DNA from: Phoenix dactylifera
Taxonomy: Eukaryota > Streptophyta > Magnoliopsida > Arecales > Arecaceae
Assembly: GCF_009389715.1 (NCBI RefSeq)
Contig: NC_052399.1
Span: 13,891,646 to 13,955,645 of the forward strand
Reading direction: 5' to 3'
DNA: 64,000 nucleotides
Shown: in pieces, positions 1-11,943 of the stretch
How the letters are laid out: the number at the start of each line of letters is the position of its first letter
Position numbering within the stretch: the first letter of the stretch is position 1
Program-made: the position numbers and the translations under genes
Notes under the pieces: model-generated
Seen by the model: the letters and a program-made list of their open reading frames with translations, nothing else
What the model was told of the DNA's origin: nothing
Database searches by the model: none

Positions 1-751
1 AAGAATTTTTTTTCATGTTTCAGTTATATATAGAAAGATAGAAATAAAATGACTACAATTTTGGGTATTCATTTAATTTTGTTAGGTACAAGTGCTTTTC
101 TTCTAACACTCAAGGCTCTTTATTATCACTATCAGGCCCAAGGGGATGTAAGAAGTTTATGAGATTATAAAGTGAGTGAACAATTGTTATGGTAGCTACA
201 ATAAATCATGATACAACCATTAGAAACTTCATAATATTACCTTCTTATTGTAGAAGTGATTCACATGAGCGAACCGTTCGTCTACTTAACTCCTCAGTGA
301 TCGTCTGCGAAAAACTCCTATTTCGTTTCCTCCATCTAAGTGAGTGCCCTGCTTTGATTCCAGAAATGTTTCCGATACAAACAATTCACTATTTCCTTCC
401 AATGCAGTGAAGCAAAATAATACAAATTAACTTCTTTTTAATGCTGCCATGGTTATTCTTTAAATTAATTAGTATCTGCAGCACTTTGTGTCTCACATTC
501 GGAGATGCTTCCATGACTCAAGTAAGTTTGCAGATTCGTCAATATTTAACTCTCAATTTATTATGGGAACTCAAGGAAAGGCAGTGAAGAGCACCTAGAA
601 AAAAGGAAATGATCCTCACAGCTTTCTACCATCAAAATTCCCACTTCACCTTCGAAGAAAACGTTGTTCAGACTTTTTTGGGTCGGATCATTCGGGCTTG
701 AAGGGCAAGCAAAGGCAGCAGATAGGATGCCGCTGTCAGAGACGGACTTCA

Positions 752-757
752 CACGTG
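752..757 (+). promoter_or_regulatory. G-box (CACGTG) upstream of the MYB gene
   Basis: A perfect CACGTG palindrome inside ACACGTGTGA, about 120 bases before the TATA box. G-boxes are known binding sites of plant bZIP and bHLH factors. Use by this promoter is inferred from position only. Confidence 0.45.
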
Positions 758-875
758 TGACCAAGTCCTCCAACCCCCACGTTTCTGACACTTGTGCATG
801 AATCTTACTGTACAAAGCCAAGCATGGCCCCTCTCCGTGTACCAGCCCATGCCCCTGGGAGGTACTCGGTGCAAC

Positions 876-883
876 TTATAAAG
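876..883 (+). promoter_or_regulatory. TATA box of the MYB gene
   Basis: TTATAAAG lies 85-92 bases before the ATG at 968. This predicts a transcription start near 905-915 and a short leader of about 55-60 bases with no upstream ATG. The spacing is typical of plant core promoters. Confidence 0.6.
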
Positions 884-967
884 GTAGGTGGCCGTGGAAC
901 TAGCTAGTTGGCCTAGAATTCTCTCTCGCTCTCTGTTTTGGCTGTAGAGATTTGATCGAGGGAGAGA

Positions 968-1426
968 ATGGGAAGGCAGCCATGTTGTGACAAGGTGGGG
1001 CTGAAGAAGGGGCCGTGGACAGCCGAGGAGGACAAGAAGTTGGTCGACTTCATCCTCACCAATGGCCAATGCTGTTGGAGAGCTGTCCCAAAGCTAGCAG
1101 GTACCCATTTCCCCCCCTCCTCTATTCCCTCGGCTTCCCGTTTTCCTTTTCTTGGGTTTCGAGAAAAAATAGCTGAGACATGAGGAGGAGACTCTGTTTC
1201 ATTTTGGTTGGTTTTTTTCTTTTCTTTTTTGTTCCTTGTCCTTTTGAGGAATCTTTTTCTTTGGGTTTTGGACTATTTTTTTCGTCAAACAGATGCCTTC
1301 AAGTTGGTTTTGGGTTTCTCTGGTTATTTACTTTCTTGCATGTTTTGAACCCTTAGTGGACGTTGGTGTTCAGAAAGGTGAATAGGTGATGGAGTTATGA
1401 GTTCCTCCCCCTTTCCTCTCTGATAC

Positions 1427-1457
<31 letters not shown>

Positions 1458-2570
1458 CATGCTGCTAACTGAGAAAATTAAATTTTAGGGAATGGCGAAA
1501 GTCTCCTTCGAAGATATGATGTCTCTTGTCTGAAAAATATATAGGTTGGTGGTAGGGAAAAAAAAGAAAAAGAGACAGCATTATTCTCCTGTGCTTTTGT
1601 CATGATTACTGCGAATGGAGCTTGATGTATCTGCGTATATTGGTGTAGGCATATTGAGGTGTGGAAAGAGTTGCAGGTTAAGATGGACGAACTACCTGAG
1701 GCCTGATCTGAAGAGGGGCTTGCTATCAGAGTCTGAGGAGAAGTTGGTCATTGAACTCCATTCTCGTCTTGGAAATAAGTAATCGCTCTCCCCTCTTCCT
1801 TTCCATTGTTCATAATTGTCTCTGTTAATTCAAATCAACTACTCTAGTTATCTTGGCCCTCCATGGTTTTGATTGAGAAAAGAGAAGGGAGTCAAGTTTG
1901 TTCTATCCACTACTAACTGTTAATTAAGAGCAAGCTTCTGGTTCTCTCTGCTCTTTGCAGATGGTCTAAGATTGCATCTCAGCTCCCTGGTAGAACTGAC
2001 AATGAGATAAAGAATCACTGGAACACCCACATAAAGAAGAAGCTGAGGAAGATGGGAATTGACCCCATCACTCACAAGCCCATCTCTTCTACTGATGAAC
2101 ACCACCTCCAAGAAGGGCAACAGCAACAAGTAGGTGTTGTAGCTGGTGAAGATGGAAGAAGTGAGAACATAATCCTCCAATGCCCACAGAGACAAGAGGA
2201 AGAGAAGAGCGTGTCGGTGTCGAGTTCGTTTGATTTCGTAGAGACCGATATATTTCTTCAGAAATCCCCTGGTTTTTGTACTGATGAAGTGCCCATGATT
2301 CAACCACATGAGATTACAGTACCATGCGCTTCTACTGCCTCCTATTCCTCTACTTCCTTACCATCGTCATGCTTTTCGTCTAGTCCCTCATTGAAAGCTG
2401 AAGAGATCCAATTTCCTTGCATGGAGTGGCCAGAGCCCATATACTTGTGTGAGATGGATGACTTCAGTCAATGGGACTTGATCTCTAATGTTGGAGATGG
2501 GAAACTAGCTTTTGATCATCTAAACCAGCATCAGAGAACTGCCAGCTGGAATCAAGAATCATCGAACTAG
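968..2570 (+). CDS. R2R3-MYB transcription factor, MYB20/43/85-like
   Basis: Nuclear DNA-binding regulator. Exons: 968-1100, 1649-1778, 1961-2570, joined by GT-AG introns at the two positions conserved in R2R3-MYB genes, giving 290 aa. The start [17 protein letters not shown] is the classic R2R3 opening. R2 spans about residues 14-61 with W17, W37 and W57. R3 spans about 67-112, where the first Trp is replaced by a hydrophobic residue as usual, with W89 and W108. After R3 comes [16 protein letters not shown], typical of plant R2R3 proteins. The acidic tail contains [10 protein letters not shown] near the C-terminus. The R2 form ([14 protein letters not shown]) fits subgroup 8 (MYB20, MYB43, MYB85), known activators of lignin and phenylalanine biosynthesis during secondary wall formation. 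Family and fold are certain; the subgroup is a reading from memory and would need a tree. Confidence 0.93.
1429..1457 (+). repeat. (GA)n microsatellite in MYB intron 1
   Basis: About 14 uninterrupted GA units within the first MYB intron. Such loci are often length-polymorphic. Confidence 0.9.
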
Positions 2571-2635
2571 AAACTGCTCTGATTTCTTACTCCATGCTTT
2601 TGTAATTAGTTTACACAAAGGAAATAGAAGGGAAG

Positions 2636-2641
2636 AATAAA
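2636..2641 (+). terminator. Candidate polyadenylation signal of the MYB gene
   Basis: AATAAA lies 66 bases after the MYB stop codon and is followed by T-rich sequence, a reasonable plant near-upstream element. Plant signals are degenerate, so use is not proven. Confidence 0.4.
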
Positions 2642-4870
2642 CGCTTATTTTTCTTTGGAAGCTTCCTTGTACAATTTGAAAGCTAAAAGAATATTTAAAT
2701 AGAAAGGCTCTAGTTCTCTTTTTATTCTACCTTGTTCTGAATGGAATGCATGCAACGTTCAGAATAAGGAAAAAGAAACAGATAGTAAACACTTTCTATT
2801 TGTAAATTTATGTCCGCTTACACCTTGATCAACTTTGTTACATTCGAAGAGGGGCAATAGAAGTGAATGAAAAAATCAGTATATTGCAGAACCATATCCA
2901 AATTTAATGTTTGTCTACTTGTTTTGTTAGATCAACTGACAATAAGGTCCTTGAAGCTGAGAGTGGCACAAAGTAACAGGAATTATGCGTTCTGTTTGAG
3001 CTTTGCTAGGGTCGAATCAATCGATCAAATTACAAATTTAGTGGAAAAAAAAGGCTATTGGTGCTTCAATTGTTCCACAACCTATACTGAATCTAGGCTT
3101 TGAATTATATGCCATAGGCATCAGAGCTACCCTCACGAAGCCAAGACTGCTCACTTCTATGGCATCATGCCCAAGAGAAGTGACTCCAATAGTCCAATTA
3201 ATGGATAAGTTGAGGGAATGTGACTGCAAAGAAATTTCTAGGAAACATTCATGGATATCTCTTTTCTTCTACCGTCATCAACATTCATGGAAACCACCCC
3301 ATAGACCATAAAGTCTTAATTTCTAGCTTAAATATCGGCTGATCAAAATGTGCAATGACAATGAAATTAATCCAATTAGACGCAAGGGTCTAGCATTTTC
3401 CACAAGTAAATTCAACTCTTTTGATTCTTTCCAACCACAGCTATAGTTTTTAGATGTAAATTCCAGACACCCATTAGTCTTGCAAGCTTAGCCAAGTACT
3501 TTTACGTTCTCCTATAATCCCTTTGACAATGAAAACATTTCAGAGAAACAAATGGGAAGCTGCTAAAAACGTAATCGCGGAGTAGTTTCGCATGGTGCTC
3601 TTTTGATCTCTAGTATATTTCACGTAAGTTACCATAAAGTCTTATAGTAATGGCTTAAAAAGAAAAACTGCACCCTTTCCGACCATTTCTTGCTCCTTGA
3701 CTGCATGTTGTTTCTCACGCTCGTTTTCCTTTGTGATTGACTATGCCTTTAGGTGAAGGTCACCCAAATACGTCCAAATCCGGCTTATACGTTGGAATCT
3801 TACAACATCACTAGTGCTCTGGGAAAGGAATTGGTGGTCCTCGTATCAACCACTCCTATATTGACATGCTATATGTTGCTATTTTTTGTATCCACATTCT
3901 TCTTCATGGCTACGAAGGCCAGCTACTGATGTCACAATGAGTGAGGACTTTCTCAAGGCATGGGTACAAACCCAATTCTGGTCTCAAGGTCTTAGCTAAA
4001 GCCCGAGTCCTGAATTGAGTCAAGATGAAGTATGAGTACATGTTTAGCTCCGTTGTTAATTATCTTTAAAGAATCACACACATAAATCGAATATGCATCT
4101 TGGTTGTGGATCCTAAATCACGCATCACATTAATCATAGTAATCGTTTAGAAGGAATTACCGTAAGTCCATTTCAAAAAAAAAATATCATACGTAAGGTA
4201 CGTCTCTAACATGTCGATAAGACTTATTTTCAACCTGGTATGGTATGGAAGGAGTTGAAAGATTATTTATTTTCGAGTAAAATCAATTTAATATTTTAGT
4301 AATGCCGTTATAATTTGGCTCTTTGATGAATAATATGATTGCATTTGACCTTTATATTTCGTATTTTTTTCACTTAATTTGCATAGTTATAGCATGTAAT
4401 TAACTTATACCATATTTTAGAGAGAGAGAAAGAGAGAGATTTTTGAATGCTGAATATTTTCAGACCATCACTTGTTTTCCAAAATCATTTAAACCTTCTC
4501 TTCAAATTCCGTTTTTTGTTTAAAACCTGTATTATACTGTAAATGGTAATAGACATAAGACATTGCATAATCTCTCTCTGCCTCATTTCATTTGGCATAT
4601 TTGGCATATTTACTATGAGTTAATGCTTGTTAAGTATAATGCCTTCCTATCTAAGCAAAAATTACCATTTAAAACAATAATGTATATTAAATGTATTAAA
4701 GTCTTTTTTTATAACTTTATCACAGTGCCATCCACTTGAACTTTTATATGCAGGAATATGCAAATAATTCTCACCAATCAAGTTAGCATATGTAATTCCT
4801 TTTCGTTAAGCGTGTGTGGTAGTAACTGCCATATTATAAAGCTATTTCCTTCAAGAGGTGTCTGGACTTG

Positions 4871-4898
4871 CCCCCCCCCCCCCCCCCCCCCCCCCCCC
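4871..4898 (+). repeat. Poly-C homopolymer of 28 bases
   Basis: Twenty-eight consecutive C residues, unusual in this AT-rich setting, followed closely by T and A runs. The C strand could form an i-motif and the complementary strand stacked G-tetrads. Exact length is error-prone in any sequencing method. Confidence 0.9.
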
Positions 4899-5329
4899 GC
4901 ATCATTTTTTTAAAAAAAATAATGGCGACATTTTTCCTTCACCAAAAACTTTAAGATAAATCAAAAGCTTTAAAATCTATCAAGATTTTCGGAAGTTTGA
5001 GCGCAAGATTTATCAACCCAAACTAATATGCGGACTGCTTAATATTTAGAAATTCCGAAGCCAGCTATCTTCTTTGATAAACTCCAAAGGTTAATCAATC
5101 ACTTTTCAAGTTGCACTTGCCACATCTAACTAAGAGTCATTTGGCCCAATCCAGCCTTACTAGCACTCATAGAAAAACACATAACTTGTTTGCGCCTACA
5201 TTAATACACCTAGGTCAAGACTTTGGAGGCACATTGCTTTTATAATTTTTCTGATCATCCGCAAAAATATATTAGATTCTTTCAAAATTCTACAATTATA
5301 ATTAAGCGTACTCGAACGAGAGTAACACC

Positions 5330-5560
5330 ACCGAGATGGTAGTATGGTTGGAACGGGGCTATGATTCTACTGGAGTGGCCCATGTTCGAAACACGCGGGC
5401 ATCGATTAAATGCAGAGACCGGATGCTCTCCGCCTGATTTGCCCGGTGTCATCTGGTCTGCCGGTATTTAGGTGGTGCTGGTGTGACGTACTCACACGTG
5501 AAAGGAGCTGTCATGTTGGTGGGGCTCCTCCACCGTATCGAACATTCTCCAGTAGAAAGG
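5330..5560 (+). mobile_element. Possible tRNA-derived SINE
   Basis: The sequence TGGTAGTATGGTTGG (about 5337-5351) resembles an RNA polymerase III A box. TGTTCGAAACA (5383-5393) resembles a B box. Their separation is near that of tRNA genes. A GC-rich body of about 150 bases follows, distinct from the AT-rich surroundings. I could not define the ends or a target duplication, and no second copy was seen in the window. Confidence 0.3.
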
Positions 5561-8500
5561 GAGTTCAGTAAAAATTGCTACGCCGGCTGGGGTTCTCTTC
5601 ACCCCCTCTTTTTTTTTTTTGTTTACCAAAAAACAAAAAAACAACAACAACGAGAGTAGCACGTGCCCTCAAGGCATCATGTGGCTTTGCTAAGTTCAAC
5701 GTTCAACCGAAGGGCTTGTGGTCTTTCGAAAGAGAACGGCACTTGCAGCGAAGTTGGGAGCAAAGGGATGCACAGAAACAATTGGAACGTTGCCATTGGC
5801 TTCTCTCTCCATTAATTTCCTAGATGTTTGACGCTAAGAGTACGCGGCAAACGCCTTTTTTTAACTTTGAAACGCGGTTGTACCAACAAAATCGTTTCAT
5901 TGATTTGGCAGCAGCCATCATAAGAGTGTACTACAGCTAGCTGGATGTTCTCCAGAACCTTGCGTGTTGGAAATAGAATAGGATTCCAAGTGAAGTCTTT
6001 TGGTTTTTTCCTTTCTTTGCTTTTTTTTTCTTTTGTTTTCCTCTCCTTTTCAATGAAATAGGACGGGAGATGGACAGGCCGAAATCAAGGATCAAACCAA
6101 GATCGCTAGTATTAGACACCTCCAGATTGTTTGATTACCTATGAGTGTTTCTAAAACAAATAATTATGAAATATAATTTTATAAAAATATATTGAAATAC
6201 AAAGAATGGTATAATTTTTATAGGACTTATTTTTTTCAAGTTTTAAAACTTGCCAATTTTAACGTATTCGAGTATGTCTTTAACCTAAGTTCTGGACCTA
6301 TAGTCCTACATTCGATACTCGAATAGACATCACAATGACTGACACTTTAGGCCTACCTAACAAGCGGAGCACACCAAATTAGTAGGATAAGCTCTGATTG
6401 ATGTCGGCAATCTTTGGCGCATATGTTTGAAATACTAGCTAGTTGGCACGTAACAATGGTCTCATATTAATTCAATCATTTTATAGTCGGATTTGGAAGT
6501 ATACAAAACCCTACATAAGATGAATTAGGATAATTAACATTTCACATGTCATCAAATAGCATGAAAAGCTATTTAAGGAGAAATAACCTACACATATGAC
6601 ATCCTACATTGTGCCGCCTTTTTCATCATCATGATATCAAGAAAACTTCATCGATCAACAATTTAAAGTCATCGAGACGGACATACTACTAAACACCTGG
6701 TTCCCCGCATTGAGACTTTTGGTTCCATAAACTGGTCATCCAAACATATCATAATCTCCATATCAAGCTATCTAAGTGGCTAACAAGTGTAGCAACCACC
6801 ACCAAAGCAGATGGTATATTTCTATTGGTCCGAAAACAATCTCCACCAAGGTCTAATGGTCCAAGACATTGGACCTGCACTAACGGAATAGTGCGATTAG
6901 GCCTCCCACAATGGGACACATGGGGGCACAAGCAAGCAAAAGCCAAGAACAAAAGCATGAAAAAAGATTACTTCCTTTATATTTTAATTTCTGCGACAAC
7001 TAAAGGACCACATCTTGTCTAGCTAACAACTCACTTAGACAAAGGGGCTCCCAATGAAAAGGGTGTATGAAGCTCTACAATAATTGCTTGCAAACATATA
7101 GAGGAATTTAGAAGTCAAAAGTGCTTCAATGGATGAATGAAGAGAAGTGGAATACTAAGTGGGCCGAGAAGAAGATAATGGAATGGTGTTGCTAATGTAA
7201 TTCTATACTCTTAAGTTGATAGTATTAATATTTGTTATACGGAGGCAGTGGCTTGCATACCATAGATAAACAAGAGTCATGCGATGTGATTGGTCACCAA
7301 TCATAGTGCTCTACACTAATGGACACACATTCTCTAAAAGGATATCTCAACCGACGACTAGGTTACTTCTTTTGCTGTGCATCACTCTAAAAAAAAAAAA
7401 TTGGAAGAGCCTTGTGGCTGTTCTTTTCACTCTCTGCCAATTTCTTCTGTTGGATTGCTCTGAATGTACTTATGCTCGTCTAATGTAACTCGCCGTTGTA
7501 TTAAAAAAAAAAAAAACCCTTGAACAGAGTCACTTAAGTGAAATAAAGGCAGTAGAATTCCGGACCAGCTACTTTTCGAGTGTGAATTGAATCGTCCTAA
7601 TCGATCTGTCGGTGATATTGACCAATTGCCAATGCTCCATGGACAAGCTACATGGGAACACTTCCTCCAATGGAGAGAACCTAGTTTTCATCTGAGTCTA
7701 TGATGCGCTAAGAATTCTCCTGTTACTCGGTTCACTTTTGAGCTAATGGGACGCGGGTTTTCCTTGGGAAAGTGCGCCGTGGACATGCCCAGCTGGAGCA
7801 CATTCTAACTGGGAATCATCAAAAGGATTGGAATGACGTTGCGATTCAAACAAAAGTCACATAGGAAGGGCATCATGGAAGAAAATATACAGTGGAACTT
7901 TCTTTTTGACATATCCAGTGGAACTTTCTCTTTTTTTAAAAGAAGAAAAAAATCATAAGTCAAATACTAAGATCTAGTGATTTCTTGAATGTCCCTTCGG
8001 CCACCACCTTCCAGTGAAAGCCCTGTGCCCTTTATTTAAGGAAATGTCACTCCTTTTTATGCTAATACCTTATCCTCTGCAGGCCACGGCCACCGTCGGC
8101 TCCTACGTCGTTTTTGTTTGGCGACAAGCTGGGACAGCGTGAAAGAATGAACTTTTTGAATGGAGCCCACTTTTCAGATACATTGTTCCTGATTTAAGTG
8201 CTCCAATCCCTTTAACAATAAGACACCATTAATGCCGTATCTACAAGTCTTTAAGAGCATTGATGATGTTATACTGCTCGTAATTTGTCTGAAACAATGC
8301 AAAAACGCCGCACCGACAAGCTAGACCACTTTATTGCATCATAGTGACGCAATTACTGCGTCTCCTTGATGTCTTGTTCGGTTTCCAGTTTGTCCTGTTA
8401 ATATCAGGGGACTAAACTTAAGCTTGGAAATCTGGTTCGCCCATGGTGTTGGTTCTCCCAAGCATTTAGATGCATCAGATATTCTGATGAAGGATCTATA

Positions 8501-9036
8501 AATTCAAACTTCATAGGCCATTAGCTTCTGGTAACTCAAATTAAGTGCCAAGGTCGAGATGCTATTAATCTGTTATATGGAAAATTGAGAGGTCTATATA
8601 TAGATGCCCTGCTATGATATTCTTCCTCCTCTGTTGAAATGAAAATTTAGAGACATGGCTCGGCCCACATTAAAATGTTACATTACCAATTTTCAAACCT
8701 CATCATTCATAATGGTAAGTGCAGCTGAGCAACAATCAGAAAGGCATGTATGGCAGAATTTCTAGATAATCTATGTTTAGGGCTTTATGGGTTAAAGCAT
8801 GTCTAGTGGACTGGGCCTTCAGGGAATGATCCAGGATTGAATCCTAAAGTAGAAGAATGCCAATGGTCCTATATGTGATTTGGGTTGGATGTTCATGCAA
8901 TATGGGCCTGGTAGAGATGAAGACTATGGGTTGGCTCCAGGAGTAGCCAGGTGAGGTCGAGATTGGTGTGGGTATCATGTGATTCCGGTGCAATTCTTAC
9001 AAGATCCGAAATGGATCGAAGAGATATAAACCGTTT

Positions 9037-9220
9037 TTTTTTTTTTATAAGGCGTCTCACCTCACCCTAGCGTAAATACAACCTGGAGAGTCCAACTACA
9101 AAATGTCCTGAAGCCAAATTCCTCTGTAATTAGTGAATGGAGTAACTGGCTACCATCCAATCTGCAGCACTATTCTTAAAAATGAACGAGGTGGTAGGAT
9201 TCCAAGCTTTACTTGAGGAT
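9037..9220 (-). mobile_element. LINE 3' end with RNase H tail (remnant)
   Basis: On the minus strand, AATAGTGCTGCAGATTGG reads NSAADW, the conserved C-terminal motif of the RNase H domain in plant non-LTR elements. Further downstream the frame closes with DSPGCIYARVR and a stop. A T-run at about 9036-9047 on the plus strand corresponds to a poly-A tail directly after that stop. The reading frame is interrupted in between, so this is a 5'-truncated, decayed copy. Confidence 0.55.
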
Positions 9221-9642
9221 GCAGAAGATGTTTTAAGTTACAATTGCACAACCGCTCGATAAGAATGTGGTCTCATTGATTGCATTCTATCTACATCTTA
9301 TGATGCTGGTTTGTAAGAGCTGCAAAATAAACTGCCTCATTGGATGTGATCCAAATCCTTGTTGAACTGCTACTTGGATTTGCGCTGGAGTCGGATTTCG
9401 TTGCTAATATGGCTGGAATGGAGAGTCGCCGGTGCCTCTTTTCTTCTCTCTCGAGACCCCTTGACACCTGTAAAGCTGGAGGTTCCACTTTCTCTCTTTC
9501 TGATTTTGTTGGTTGTACTCATATACGTATATAGCGTGAGGAGTCAGTGTACCCCCCAAAAAAAAGAGAGAAAAAGAAGGAGGAGGACGAGGAGGAGGAG
9601 CGCATGGCAGGCATGGAGAGTTGCCATTTGTCGGTGCCACTT

Positions 9643-9747
<105 letters not shown>

Positions 9748-10609
9748 CGATAATGCGCCTTCTTAACTCGGCGGGGCAGATCTAATCATCTAATCCCAGC
9801 GTAATAGAGCCTCTAAAGCAGTTAAATAAATAATAATAAAAAAAAACTGTTAACAATCTCCAGAGCTGGACAGCAACGTGTTGTCTCATCCTCCGGAGCC
9901 ATCTTTTCTTTTCAGAAAAGCTAGAGCTCAAAAAATAACTATTTTTAAAAGAGCATGAGAGCCCACTGGAGTTCAGAAATAACTCTTTTTTTTTATAGAA
10001 AAATAAGTGTGATCGGTGTTACGAAGATACTCAAAATGAAATTTTCTGTAAAAAATCGTTGTCAACCAGCAACCATCTTCATTAAGCATCTAACAAGCCA
10101 CAAAATTAAACATTCAAGCAGTAGATTTGCAAAGCAAGGTTTCATTTCCCAGCGGAAAAGGTGGTGTCTCAGCCATCCCATCCTGTTTCTGTGAGAAAGG
10201 AAACCTAGTCATAACTCACAAGATCTAGCTTATAAGTAATCAATAATGTGCTTACATGTATCTTAAAATCAAGACATTTTGCCATTCTAAGAAATGATTA
10301 TTCATTATTTCTGAATTTTGTAGTAAAAAATTCAGTTGGGGGAGGGAGGAGACAAAAATGCAAAGACCAATCACTTCCAATAATTTTTCAAGTTCATGAT
10401 TTCCTCCTTTCTATTATCATATAACTTTGCATTTCAGATCTTTCTCACTCGAAGAACCAAACACCTCCTAATAAAATTATGAATATCAAAATTCTAATCG
10501 TTTTCAACAGGAAAAAAATTGAAAAATCATGATTTTGAAATTTAAAACCTCCAAATGCAGCCTAAGTACTGCCCTTTTTATAGCCCATACTTTTGGACAA
10601 GACAGGCCA

Positions 10610-11359
10610 CCTATTGTGAGGACTCATGCGGGCGTGTGTTTAGTCCCATATTGGTTATTTGCTGGATAGATCTTGGGTACTTATACAAGATCAAGGAATC
10701 CAAATAATACCTTCCGGCTAGCTATTTTGGGCAAGGTCCTAGGTTGTTACAAATAGTATCAGAGCGGACCTGGCCCATAACTTATGCAGACTAAGGGATA
10801 CTGCAGCACGGATCCATTGGGGTTAACTATGGACCGATAGTGGTGTTTGTGATTAGATTTGAATGGATTTGAATCCTTCGCCTGACGAGGACGTCGAGGC
10901 TTGAACAGGGGAAGTATGTGAGGATCCATGCGGGTGTGTGTTTAGTCCCACATCGGTTATTTGCTGGGTAGATCTTGGGTACTTATACAGAATTAAGGAA
11001 CCCAAATAATATCTTCCGGTTAGCCATTTTGGGCAAGGTCCTGGATCATTACAAATGGTATCAGAGTGAACCCGACTCATAACCTATGTGGACTAGGGGA
11101 CACTGCAGCACGAATCCATTGGGGCTGACCATGGGCTGATCGTGGTGCTTGTGATTAGATTTGAATAGATTTAAACCCTTAGCCTAACGAGACATCAGGG
11201 CTTGAACGGTGGGAGTATGTGAGGACCCATGCGGGCGTGTATTTAGTCCCACATCGGTTATTTGTTGGGTGGATCTTAGGTACTTATACAAGATCAGGAA
11301 ACCCAAATAATACCTTCCGGCTAACCATTTTGGGCAAGGTCCTGAGTCGTTACACCTAT
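10610..11359 (+). mobile_element. TRIM retrotransposon with three LTRs and two internal domains
   Basis: Three direct repeats of exactly 137 bp occur at 10615-10751, 10917-11053 and 11218-11354. Each begins TGTGAGG and ends TTACA (TG...CA termini of LTRs). After LTR 1 and LTR 2 come two bases and then a primer-binding site close to TGGTATCAGAGC, complementary to the initiator tRNA-Met 3' end (10754-10765 and 11056-11067). Internal domains are 165 and 164 bp and end in purine-rich tracts (for example GAACAGGGGAAG) before the next LTR. The whole array is flanked by the 5-bp duplication CCTAT (10610-10614 and 11355-11359). No coding capacity is present, so it would depend on enzymes from other elements. 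One duplication around three LTRs points to insertion as one unit, or to recombination between copies. Confidence 0.92.
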
Positions 11360-11943
11360 GCACTAGCTTCGTAATGACTACCAACCACTTATTGTTTTTG
11401 TGATTCATGCAAGAGCTTTAGTCCTTCAGAGTTCCCATTTAATCCATATGGATAAAAATCCAAATGAAATGTACCAGTGTTACCTACACGGCCAATTGAA
11501 ACAATAATAGTCGGAAGCAGTTTTTTCATGCAGAATGAAGCCGTTGACAGCTTGCTTCCATTAATTCTATCACCAACAGCATCAATGGATACCAGACAAA
11601 AAAAAAAGAACAGATAAATAATATCATTTCTGCAAGATGTCTACAAGGGAAAGATAAAAAAGAAATAAAGAAAAGAAAAATCATCGCTCAGAAGTTCTAT
11701 TGTCAGCAGATAAACTTCTCCCACATCATGTCATATAAAAGCCTACAAAATCAATATACTATAACAACATCCCTGCACTGATAAATAGTAAAACCTCAAA
11801 TAAATTGAAAAGTTAGAAAAAAATGATGTAGAATGAGTACAGAAAATACAGAACAACCTCACATCTCTGATCTGGTACCTGGAGATTGTGCACTTTGTGT
11901 GTTGTTAATTGGTTGGCCCGAGCACCATAACTGCTCTCTTAGA
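11360..11943. other. Spacer between the TRIM and the TIFY relic
   Basis: AT-rich, with no gene-like frames. The part nearest 11944 may be the former 3' untranslated region of the minus-strand TIFY6 relic. Confidence 0.5.

Larger units (their letters stand above)
1..967. other. Upstream region of the MYB gene
   Basis: No supported coding gene. AT-rich sequence to about 700, then a more mixed proximal promoter. Short open frames on both strands here show no recognisable protein. The last 220 bases hold a CACGTG G-box (752-757), a TATA box (876-883) and a pyrimidine-rich stretch before the MYB start codon. Confidence 0.6.

Noticed and set aside
10615-11354. Interpretation as a simple tandem satellite
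   Set aside because: TG...CA ends, primer-binding sites after the LTRs, purine tracts before them and a 5-bp target duplication fit a TRIM much better.
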